From CAZHTF01 sp964535305 (GTDB lineage Bacteria > Planctomycetota > Phycisphaerae > UBA1845 > Fen-1342), in NCBI GenBank assembly GCA_964535305.1, contig CAZHTF010000007.1:1-64000 (forward strand): 64,000 nt of DNA, given 5' to 3'. Position 1 is the first letter of the stretch, and every line of letters begins with the position of its first letter. Below the pieces are notes generated by a model. That model made no database searches. It was given only the letters and a program-made list of their open reading frames with translations, and had not been told where the DNA came from. Position numbers and translations under genes: made by a program. Shown here piece after piece: positions 1-6,957 of this stretch.

Positions 1-231
1 CGCTTCGTGGGCCCGGGCGGGGGCGCGGAGCGGGTGGTCGGGCCGTTCGCGGCCCATGGCCCGCCGCGCGAGTTCGCGCAGCTCGTCGTAGACCAGCGGC
101 AAGAGCCGATCGAGCGCTGTGCGATCTCCGTCGCTGACGCGCGTCAGCAGCGTGGTCAGCTCTGACGAGTATCCGGTCGACACGGTGGCTCCCGACGGCA
201 ACGTCGGAGGTGGCGCGGCCCTCGCAGGCAT
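1..231 (-). CDS. ECF-type RNA polymerase sigma factor (partial, N-terminal 77 residues)
   Basis: Reading down from the ATG at 231 to the window edge gives 77 uninterrupted codons. Residues 33-51 read SDGDRTALDRLLPLVYDEL and are followed by LRELAR and RERPDH, the typical N-terminus of the planctomycete-enriched ECF sigma group (sigma70_ECF family, about 190 residues), so roughly 40% of the protein is seen. These factors direct core RNA polymerase to stress or signal-specific promoters. An in-frame GTG at 183 (VSTGYSSEL) could be the real start, since the first 16 residues are Pro/Ala-rich and unlike the family. No anti-sigma gene is visible on this side. The family call is firm; the regulon is unknown. 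Confidence 0.8.
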   Translation of the reverse strand, partial: MPARAAPPPTLPSGATVSTGYSSELTTLLTRVSDGDRTALDRLLPLVYDELRELARRAMGRERPDHPLRAPARAHEA

Positions 232-415
232 TGTGACATTGCGCTGCGCGCGTCACAAGCGGGTCCGCGGATGTCGCCGTCGTTGTTATCGACCCTGAAC
301 GCCACGCGGACGCTGCCCCCACGCCGGCAGGAACACTCGGCGAGGCCCTACAATGTGTAGCTTGCCACGCGCGGCGATTGCGAAAGCGCGCGAAGTGTCG
401 GGGACAGGAGCTCGA

Positions 416-2194
416 ATGCACACGCCTCGCAGAATTCTGGCGCTGCTCAACGGTGGCATTGGTGCGATCGGTTTCGCGTGCTTGGCGGTTGCCGCCGCGG
501 ATGAATCGCTGCGTGCGGCCGCGGCCCGGCAGTCGGCCGCACCGGTTGAATCCCGCCCGCTGTCGGCGGAATCGCTCCCGCCGCCGTTGTCGCTGCGAGA
601 ACGCGCGATTCAGCAGGGCACGCTGGAGCGGCAGCTCGACCTGCGCGCGTTCGATGATATCTTTGCGACGACGCTCCGCGGGCCGGGACCGGATGCGTGC
701 GGCAGCGCGATGCCCATCAGCGGCTTGGGCGCGTTTCCCTTCGATATCAGCCTCGCCACGACCGACGGCCCGCCCACGTTGTGCGGCCAGATTGAAAACG
801 ACGTGTGGCTGGCGTGGACCGCCGCCTGCTCCGGGACTGTCACACTGGAGACCTGCGGCGCGCAGCGCGACACGCGGCTGGCGGTTTACGCGTGTAGCTG
901 CGCCGGCGACCTCACAGGCGACTGTAACGTCAACGAATCCGACCTGGGCGTGCTGCTCCAGAACTGGCAGGCCGGTCCCGGCGGCGATCTCAATGGCGAC
1001 AACCTTACGAACGAATCCGACCTGGGCATTCTTCTGCAATCCTGGCTGTGCGAATTCTGTCCGACGCAGGCAAACTCCGAGCTGGCATGTAATGACGACG
1101 CCGTCGGCTGCGGAAGCGGGCTGCAATCGCGGCTGCAGTTCAGCGCGGTGGACGGGTCGCGCTACTTGGTTCGCGTGGGCGGCGCGGCCGGGCCAGCCAG
1201 CGGTGCAGGCATGCTCAACATCGCGTGCGGCGGTGTTTCGAGCTGCCAGAATCCGACGCAGGCCGATGCGTTCTTGTCCGACGGCGTGCAGTCCGTCGCC
1301 GCCGAAGATTTTCGCCCGGCGCAAGCTGGGCAGATTGCGCGGCTGTCTTGGTGGGGCACGAGTGCGCTCGGGCCGTGGCGCGTGCGCTATCTCTCGAATT
1401 TCGGCGGGCTGCCGGCGGTCTTACTCGCGGATTTCAGCGGCGCGGCGCTGACCGTCACTGCCCAGGCCACGGGTGGAAACATTCTCGGCGCGCCCGAGTT
1501 CGAGTTCAGCGCGACGCACGCGCCGGTCGCGGTCGTCGGCGGCGCTTGCACCTGGGTCGAGATCACCAATCAGAGCGGCCAAGCTTGGTTCTGGGAATCC
1601 AGCGCCAGCGGCAACGGCCGATCGCTGATCGATGGGCAACTAGGTTTCTTGGACGGCTATTCGCGCGACGATGCCGTCTCAAACGACCTGGCGCTCTGCG
1701 TCGACATCGCCACCGCCAGCAGCAGCGGCTGCGATCTGTGCGAAATCGCCTGTAGCGGAACGCCCGAGAACGAGCCCTGTCTGGTAGGCGGTGGCGGGCT
1801 CAACAATGGTTGCAACGGCGCGCCGCAGCTCTTTCAGCCAATCTCTTGCGGATCGACGCTTTGCGGAAACCTCTGGGCCAGCGGCGGGCAGCGCGACTCC
1901 GATTGGTACCTCGTCACGCTCGCCGCGCCCGGCAGCATCGGCCTGACGCTGAGATCCGAGTTGCCGGCCTGGGCCGCCGTCTTCACGCCGAGTTGCGCGC
2001 CGCTGCAGCTCGTCTCCGGCGGGTCGTTCGTGAACGTCGCGATTTGCGGATCGGGCAGCGTAAACACGCCGGTGCTTGCGGCGGGGCCGTACTGGGTGGT
2101 GGTAAGCACCGGGACGCTGAGCTCCGGGCTGTTCAGCGGATATCCCTGCGGATCGACCAACGACTACGCGCTGACGGTGACGTGCGATCCATGA
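416..2194 (+). CDS. Secreted protein with an internal dockerin-type calcium-binding repeat pair
   Basis: 592 residues from the ATG at 416, chosen because GGACAGGAG lies just upstream and an export signal (RRILALLNGG...ACLAVAAA) starts there; an ATG at 353 would add 21 unlikely residues. Residues about 164-216 hold two EF-hand-like dockerin repeats (GDLTGDCNVNESDLG, then GDLNGDNLTNESDLG). Around them are beta-sandwich motifs common in planctomycete exported proteins (DTRLAVYAC before; LACNDD, RLQFSAVDGSRYLVRVGG after). The dockerin pair therefore interrupts a domain instead of sitting at the C-terminus. The rest is Cys-rich and Gly/Ser-rich with no catalytic motif. A weak -10 (TACAAT, 349-354) lies upstream. 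Probably cell-surface or extracellular; function unknown. Confidence 0.8.
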   Translation: MHTPRRILALLNGGIGAIGFACLAVAAADESLRAAAARQSAAPVESRPLSAESLPPPLSLRERAIQQGTLERQLDLRAFDDIFATTLRGPGPDACGSAMPISGLGAFPFDISLATTDGPPTLCGQIENDVWLAWTAACSGTVTLETCGAQRDTRLAVYACSCAGDLTGDCNVNESDLGVLLQNWQAGPGGDLNGDNLTNESDLGILLQSWLCEFCPTQANSELACNDDAVGCGSGLQSRLQFSAVDGSRYLVRVGGAAGPASGAGMLNIACGGVSSCQNPTQADAFLSDGVQSVAAEDFRPAQAGQIARLSWWGTSALGPWRVRYLSNFGGLPAVLLADFSGAALTVTAQATGGNILGAPEFEFSATHAPVAVVGGACTWVEITNQSGQAWFWESSASGNGRSLIDGQLGFLDGYSRDDAVSNDLALCVDIATASSSGCDLCEIACSGTPENEPCLVGGGGLNNGCNGAPQLFQPISCGSTLCGNLWASGGQRDSDWYLVTLAAPGSIGLTLRSELPAWAAVFTPSCAPLQLVSGGSFVNVAICGSGSVNTPVLAAGPYWVVVSTGTLSSGLFSGYPCGSTNDYALTVTCDP

Positions 2195-2216
2195 CGCGGT
2201 GGTTTGCGTCGGCGAG

Positions 2217-2245
2217 TTGACGGCTTGGGTTCGGCGAGCTAGTTT
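2217..2245 (+). promoter_or_regulatory. Candidate sigma-70 promoter for tRNA-Glu
   Basis: TTGACG at 2217-2222, a 17-base spacer and TAGTTT at 2240-2245. Start of transcription would be near 2252, giving a 5' leader of about 24 bases before the mature tRNA. The -35 is strong and the -10 only moderate. Confidence 0.45.
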
Positions 2246-2275
2246 CCGCCCGCGTTGGTAGGGTCCGCGAGAAAC

Positions 2276-2348
2276 GCCCCCATCGTCTAGTGGACTAGGA
2301 TATCAGGTTCTCATCCTGGGGACAGGGGTTCGAATCCCCTTGGGGGCG
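2276..2348 (+). tRNA. tRNA-Glu (anticodon CUC)
   Basis: A complete cloverleaf of 73 bases. The acceptor arm GCCCCCA (2276-2282) pairs with TGGGGGC (2341-2347), with G2348 as discriminator. The D arm is GTCT/AGGA. The anticodon stem is TCAGG/CCTGG around loop TTCTCAT, which places CTC at positions 34-36. The T arm is AGGGG-TTCGAAT-CCCCT. The 3' CCA is not encoded. Decodes GAG. The gene ends one base before the convergent ribD stop codon, so the two 3' ends abut. Confidence 0.97.
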
Positions 2349-2349
2349 T

Positions 2350-3471
2350 TCAGTCTTCTTGCAGTGCGGCGCGCAGGAACCAGCCTTCGCCCAGCGGGCG
2401 CATCTTTGGCCCGCGCAGCGTGGTTGCGTCCTTCACCAGCGCCGCGCCGCTTCCGCCGATCGCCCCGAGGGCCTCGCGCCCGCCCAGCAGTTTGGGCGCC
2501 AGGTAGACCTGGAGCTCGTCCGCGAGTCGCTGATCACAGAAACTTCCGAGCAGCGCCGCGCCGCCTTCCACCAGCAGGTTGGTCATGCCGCGCGAGCCGA
2601 GCCGATCCAACATTTCGCCGAGATCCAGCCCCGCCGCGCTATGCGACAACGGAATCACGTTGCAGCCTGCGGCTTCCAGCGCCTTGCGGCGGGCGCGCGG
2701 CGGCCGCGGGCCGCAGAAGATCCAGGTCGGGCGCGAATTCGCGGTGCGGACCAGTTGCGCGCTGTCGGGCGTTTGCAGCCGCGTATCCAGCACGACGCGC
2801 GTCGCGTGTCGCCGCGGACGGGCTGAGCGGCAGGTCAGCAGCGGGTCGTCGCAGAGCACAGTGCCGACGCCGACCAGGATTGCGTCGACACGGCCGCGCG
2901 TGCGGTGCGCGTGCCGCCGCATGCGTTCGTCGCTGATCCACTTGGAATCGCCGCGCGGCGTCGCGATTCGCCCGTCGATGCTCTGGGCCCACTTCAGGAT
3001 CACCCACGGGCGGCGCTGCGTCATCCATTTCAGGAAGGGAGCATTCAGCGCGCGGGCCTCCTCAGCGCACAGCCCCGCTTCGACCTGAATGCCGGCATCC
3101 GCGAGCGATTTTCGCCCATTTCCGGCAACCAGTGGATTCGGATCCTCGATCGCGAAGACCACGCGCCGCACGCCGGCCGCGATCAGCGCCTCGGTGCACG
3201 GCGGCGTCTTTCCATGATGACAGCAGGGCTCCAGGCAGACATATAGCGTCGCGCCGCGCGCGTGTTGCGCACCACAACGCCGCAAGGCCACGACCTCGGC
3301 ATGCGGGCCGCCGAAGCGCGGATGCCAGCCTTCCGCGATGATTTTCGCGTCGCGCGCCAGCACGCACCCGACCATCGGATTCGGCTCGACCCGGCCTTGT
3401 CCGCGCCGCGCCAGTTGCAGGCAGCGCTGCATGAAGCGCCGATCGTCCGCACTCCATTCGCGATCGTTCAC
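2350..3471 (-). CDS. ribD: Bifunctional riboflavin biosynthesis deaminase/reductase RibD
   Basis: 373 residues, normal for RibD. It catalyses two cytosolic steps of riboflavin synthesis: deamination of diaminohydroxyphosphoribosylaminopyrimidine, then NADPH-dependent reduction of the ribosyl side chain. The N-terminal deaminase half shows the zinc site H57-A-E59 and PCCHHGKTPPC (C83, C92), plus EPNPMVGCV near residue 29. The C-terminal reductase half has VILKWAQSIDGRIATPRGDS and LLVEGG. The start is a GTG at 3471 with GGAG about 10 bases upstream. It lies 33 bases downstream of the DUF1571 gene on the same strand, so co-transcription is likely and there is no room for an FMN riboswitch. Confidence 0.96.
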   Translation of the reverse strand: MNDREWSADDRRFMQRCLQLARRGQGRVEPNPMVGCVLARDAKIIAEGWHPRFGGPHAEVVALRRCGAQHARGATLYVCLEPCCHHGKTPPCTEALIAAGVRRVVFAIEDPNPLVAGNGRKSLADAGIQVEAGLCAEEARALNAPFLKWMTQRRPWVILKWAQSIDGRIATPRGDSKWISDERMRRHAHRTRGRVDAILVGVGTVLCDDPLLTCRSARPRRHATRVVLDTRLQTPDSAQLVRTANSRPTWIFCGPRPPRARRKALEAAGCNVIPLSHSAAGLDLGEMLDRLGSRGMTNLLVEGGAALLGSFCDQRLADELQVYLAPKLLGGREALGAIGGSGAALVKDATTLRGPKMRPLGEGWFLRAALQED

Positions 3472-3504
3472 TGCGGGTCGGCTCCAGCGCGGATCGAGCC
3501 GCGG

Positions 3505-4443
3505 TTACTTCGTGCTTGCGTTGCGGAGATCGGTGACCGCTTGCTTGCCGCGCTCGCCGTCCATCACGAAATCGCTGTCGGCCAGTCGCACGCTCGCGTC
3601 GATGGCCTCGAAAATGTAGCTGGATTCCAGCTCGCCATCCAGGAATCGCAGCAGTGAGCCGACCGGTAGATCGCTCTGCACGTCGACCAACAGCTCCTGC
3701 AGCGGAGCTTGATAGCGCTGCGCCGAATGCCGCAGTTGCAGCACGTGCACCGCGCGACCGTCTGGCCCAGGGCGTTGGCCCGCGTATGACACACGCGCCT
3801 CCGAACCGCTCTCCGCCAGTGTCGCCAGCGTGCGCTCCATCATCCGCTCCAGTCCAAAATCCGAGATCGGCCGTTTCGCCACGCCCCAACGCACCGGCGA
3901 TTGCACATCGGTGATGAAAACCTGCGGCGGCAGACCCAGGAAGCCGCGGCGCGGGATGAAACGCACGCGACTTTGGTCGCGACCCTCGACATACACCGTC
4001 TCGCCGTAGTTGGTGTGATCGTCGAGCCACTTCATGCGGACACTGAACGGCGTGCGGCGGAACCAGCAGGCGATTCGCTCGACTTTCGAGAGTGTCTTCA
4101 GCACGCCGCGGCGCTCCTGCCGCCGCAGGAGCAGCGTGTACTGCTCGAGTGCGCGGGTCTTATCGCGGACGTAGGCCAGGTACGCGAGCGGATCGGTCTG
4201 CGGATCGACGCGGGCGGCGTTTCGCGGCGGCGATTGGTCCGCGCCGACTGCGGTGCTGGACTCGCCAGGAGCGCCCTGCACGGTCAGCGGCGCGGCGCTG
4301 GTTGCGGCGCCGCCAGCGGGCGCGTGTGTCGGCGGATTCGCGGCACATCCGGCTTGAAACGCGACCAGGGCCGCGAGTGTGCCGGCGAGCAGCGCGCGCG
4401 ACACGCGACGCGCGCCGCGCTTGTCTGAATCTGTTGCGATCAT
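3505..4443 (-). CDS. DUF1571-family lipoprotein
   Basis: 312 residues. The N-terminus is a lipoprotein signal ending LVAFQAGC (lipobox Cys near residue 33), then a low-complexity Ala/Pro linker to about residue 75. The rest matches the planctomycete DUF1571 family: DPLAYLAYVRDKTRALEQY, LLRRQERR, then PFSVRMKWLD and a C-terminal FLDGELESSYIFEAI segment, which resembles LolA-like outer-membrane lipoprotein carriers (structural inference). Function unknown; expected to be membrane-anchored and periplasm-facing. A -10-like TATCAT lies only 8 bases before the ATG, predicting a very short or absent leader. Upstream of and co-oriented with ribD, with no obvious functional link. Confidence 0.85.
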   Translation of the reverse strand: MIATDSDKRGARRVSRALLAGTLAALVAFQAGCAANPPTHAPAGGAATSAAPLTVQGAPGESSTAVGADQSPPRNAARVDPQTDPLAYLAYVRDKTRALEQYTLLLRRQERRGVLKTLSKVERIACWFRRTPFSVRMKWLDDHTNYGETVYVEGRDQSRVRFIPRRGFLGLPPQVFITDVQSPVRWGVAKRPISDFGLERMMERTLATLAESGSEARVSYAGQRPGPDGRAVHVLQLRHSAQRYQAPLQELLVDVQSDLPVGSLLRFLDGELESSYIFEAIDASVRLADSDFVMDGERGKQAVTDLRNASTK

Positions 4444-4451
4444 CGCCGCTG

Positions 4452-4457
4452 ATGATA
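4452..4457 (-). promoter_or_regulatory. Candidate -10 element next to the start codon (DUF1571 gene)
   Basis: On the minus strand TATCAT ends 8 bases before the ATG at 4443, so transcription would start on or next to the start codon. No good -35 is visible. One of a group of near-leaderless arrangements in this window. Confidence 0.35.
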
Positions 4458-4488
4458 GCCGCGCGGCCGCGAAGTCGGATTCGGCGCG

Positions 4489-4517
4489 CTGAAAAGTCGG
4501 CCGCGCGGAGTTAGAAT
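4489..4517 (+). promoter_or_regulatory. Candidate sigma-70 promoter for thyX
   Basis: CTGAAA at 4489-4494, a 17-base spacer and TAGAAT at 4512-4517 (5 of 6 matches). Start of transcription near 4524 would give an 83-base leader that contains the strong AGGAGGG ribosome-binding site. Confidence 0.45.
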
Positions 4518-4593
4518 CGCGGGCGATCCAGACAGGTCACCGGCGGCGCGCGGCGCGTCCGGTCAATCGTTCCGAGCGTGGGCCTTTTCAGCC

Positions 4594-4609
4594 AGGAGGG
4601 TGCGTTTTG
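4594..4609 (+). promoter_or_regulatory. Ribosome-binding site that fixes a TTG start for thyX
   Basis: AGGAGGG (4594-4600), six bases, then TTG at 4607-4609. A near-perfect Shine-Dalgarno at ideal spacing makes the TTG start convincing. Confidence 0.75.
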
Positions 4610-5377
4610 AAGATCGTGCGGCAGCCGCGCGTCTACCTTGTCGGACGTCAGATCGTGGATCAGACGCAGGTCGATCGCTTCCTGCGCGAGCACGAAATCA
4701 CTTGGAGCACCGACAGCGAGGTCGGCGCCGAAGCCCTCTGCGAAATGGCCGGCCGCGTCTGCTACATGTCCTTCGGAAAAGGCCGCAAGACGAACGAGGA
4801 ATATCTTGGCAACATCATCGGCGTCGGGCACGGATCGGTGCTCGAGCACGCCGTCTGGAACTTCGTCATCGCCGGCGTCTCGCGCTCGTTTACGCACGAA
4901 CTGATCCGGCACCGCGCCGGGTTCGGCTATTCGCAACTCTCGCAGCGCTACGTGGACGAAAGCACGGCGGATTTCGTCGAGCCAGAGTGCATCGCCTCCG
5001 ACGCCGAGCTTCACACCATCTGGCTGGAGTCGATCCGCCAATCGCACGAGGCGTATTGTCGGCTGGTGGCGGGGCTGGAGCACAAGTTTGCCTCGGAGGC
5101 GTCGCCGACGCTGCGGCGTAAGCTGGCGCGGCAGGCGGCACGCAGCGTGCTGCCCAATGCGACCGAGACAAAGATCTTTGTGACCGGCAATGCCCGCGCC
5201 TGGCGGCACTTCATCGAGCTGCGTGCCAATGAGCATGCCGAGACGGAAATCCGCGTGGTTGCCACGGAGATCTTGCGCGTGCTGCAGGCGGAGTCTTTCA
5301 GCATCTTTGGCGATTACACGATGGAATCACTGGCGGATGGAACGTCCGTCGCCAGAACGGTTAATCGCAAGGTCTGA
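4607..5377 (+). CDS. thyX: Flavin-dependent thymidylate synthase ThyX
   Basis: 256 residues. Makes dTMP from dUMP with methylene-tetrahydrofolate, FAD and NADPH. The ThyX signature is RHRAGFGYSQLSQRY at residues 101-115; HGSVLEHAVWNF (about 75-86) and LRANEHAETEIR near the C-terminus are also typical. The spacing is RHR-x8-S, one residue longer than the textbook RHR-x7-S. The start is a TTG: AGGAGGG at 4594-4600 sits 6 bases upstream and the residues from there match family N-termini, while no ATG or GTG fits. ThyX normally replaces ThyA; no thyA is in the window. Confidence 0.96.
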   Translation: MKIVRQPRVYLVGRQIVDQTQVDRFLREHEITWSTDSEVGAEALCEMAGRVCYMSFGKGRKTNEEYLGNIIGVGHGSVLEHAVWNFVIAGVSRSFTHELIRHRAGFGYSQLSQRYVDESTADFVEPECIASDAELHTIWLESIRQSHEAYCRLVAGLEHKFASEASPTLRRKLARQAARSVLPNATETKIFVTGNARAWRHFIELRANEHAETEIRVVATEILRVLQAESFSIFGDYTMESLADGTSVARTVNRKV

Positions 5378-5419
5378 GCTTCGGAAACGTGCGTGGCGCG
5401 CCGCAGCGCGCGAGGCAGC

Positions 5420-6523
5420 ATGCGGGTCGATTCGAGCGTACAGCGCGAGCGCACGTGGCGGGCTGGCGCATCCGGCCCGCGCCGGTGGCGCACCTTTCGG
5501 GCGGCGGCGCTGCTCGCGCCGCTCCTGCTTGGACCGCCTACAGCGGCGATTGAAGCGCTGCCCGCCGCAATCTCGCCCGGCCCGGGCACCAGGTTCGCGC
5601 AGGAAACGCCGCGGCTGGCGGACGTGTATCTGCACGACGGCACCCGGCTGCGCGGCCTGGTCACGCTGAACGAGAACGAGCTCGCGCTGCAGAACGCCGC
5701 CGGCGTCTTGCGATTGGCGCGCGACCAAGTCGAACGCGTCGAGTGGGCCGAGGATACCGGCGCGGCGCCGCACTCGAGCGACCCGGCGGCCGACTCGAGC
5801 GAAGCAGCCCGCGACGTTGACACGCCGACGACGCAGCCGGGAGCGCTCGCCGCGCCCGTCTTGCTGAATGAGCGGCAGATCAACCGGCTAAAGCTGGCAG
5901 AGTTGCCCAGCAGCGGCCCGCCTGAGCGCGTCCGCGTCCGCTTCGTCAAGAGCGCGGCGGAGCCGGATCTCGAGCAGCTTGTGCTGGCGGAGCTGGCTGG
6001 CAAGCCCGAGCTCGATGATGCCCGCCGCGTTTTCAAGACCGCCGAGCCGCACGAGAAGGTTCAGTTTGTCCTGCGGGCGACCGGGCTGAAATTCGCCGAT
6101 CGGATGGAGATTCGCGGCGACCCGGCGAGTTTCGCCCAGTTTCGGCGCGAGGTGCTGCCGCTGGTGCTGCGCGGCTGCGCGCGGAGCGGCTGCCACAGCG
6201 GCTCGAATTCGGAGGCGTTTCGGCTGCCGAACGGGCCGACCGACAGCGAGGCCTTCGCGTATACGACGTTCGCGGTGCTGGACGCGACCGCCGCGCGGCA
6301 GGGGCCGCTGATCGATCGCGACGCGCCCGCGCGCAGCACGCTGCTGGCGTACCTGTTGCCGCCTTCGGACGATGTGCCGCCGCACCCGCCGACGATTCGG
6401 GGCCGGGTGACGCCGATGCTTCGTGGCGTTTCGGACCCGCGGGCGGCGGCGCTGCGTACGTGGATTGAGAGTTTGCGTCGTCCGCGGCCGGACTATGGTC
6501 TCGAAGCGATCGCCGGCCAGTAG
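5420..6523 (+). CDS. Secreted protein with Sm-like N-terminal module and C-x4-C-H haem-type motif
   Basis: 367 residues from the ATG at 5420 (GAGG four bases upstream; a GTG at 5393 is an alternative). A hydrophobic segment (AAALLAPLLLGPPTAAIEA) suggests export. Residues about 68-110 form a short beta-rich module, VYLHDGTRLRGLVTLNENEL followed by a segment ending ARDQVERVEW. An acidic/Ser linker follows, then a planctomycete-type domain with LPLVLRGCARSGCHSG. Its Cys residues (253, 258) and His259 give C-x4-C-H instead of the usual C-x2-C-H, compatible with covalent haem but not proof of it. The C-terminus has DPRAAALRTWIESL. Likely periplasmic. It follows thyX by 42 bases on the same strand. 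Confidence 0.65.
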   Translation: MRVDSSVQRERTWRAGASGPRRWRTFRAAALLAPLLLGPPTAAIEALPAAISPGPGTRFAQETPRLADVYLHDGTRLRGLVTLNENELALQNAAGVLRLARDQVERVEWAEDTGAAPHSSDPAADSSEAARDVDTPTTQPGALAAPVLLNERQINRLKLAELPSSGPPERVRVRFVKSAAEPDLEQLVLAELAGKPELDDARRVFKTAEPHEKVQFVLRATGLKFADRMEIRGDPASFAQFRREVLPLVLRGCARSGCHSGSNSEAFRLPNGPTDSEAFAYTTFAVLDATAARQGPLIDRDAPARSTLLAYLLPPSDDVPPHPPTIRGRVTPMLRGVSDPRAAALRTWIESLRRPRPDYGLEAIAGQ

Positions 6524-6957
6524 CGACGCGGCTTGCGCACGGGGTTTGTCGGGCGTGGCCCGCTTGAGCAGCGCCCAGGGCGCGTGGGTCGTTAAGGGCG
6601 CGTAAATTCATTCCTGCGCAGTGTTTGAATGACTTGAATTCGGGCGCGCTCGCCGCTAGAGTTTGCACGCAGATCGCGTTTTGCGATCGCCGTGCGCCGC
6701 CGTGCCTCCCCGAATGCGGCGGTTGCGGTCGCGATCGCCTGACAATCGCCGCGGATTGGCTACGGTTGCGGGCGATGTTGGGGCGTGCTTGTCAGCCGTT
6801 TCGGCTCGGCAATCGCGACGAATCCCGGTTGATGAGCGTTGACGGGTCGCTAATCCGCGATCGCGGGCCGGGAGAGATGTTCAGACGCGGCGGGCGATCC
6901 GTCGCAGGGTGCGTTGATACTGTTTATTTCGCAAAGACTTACGGACTGACACGCGAC
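6524..6957 (+). other. 434-base region upstream of fusA
   Basis: No convincing gene. A promoter-like pair TTGAAT (6634-6639)-17-TAGAGT (6657-6662) would give fusA a leader of about 290 bases. The reading frame is open from 6625 into fusA, but the extra 111 residues do not resemble any EF-G N-terminus and are treated as non-coding. Confidence 0.4.

Noticed and set aside
3472..3504. FMN riboswitch upstream of ribD
   Set aside because: Only 33 bases separate ribD from the upstream gene on the same strand; no RFN-element sequence.
6625..6957. N-terminal extension of EF-G by 111 residues
   Set aside because: The frame is open but the residues are not EF-G-like and the ATG at 6958 matches the family start exactly.
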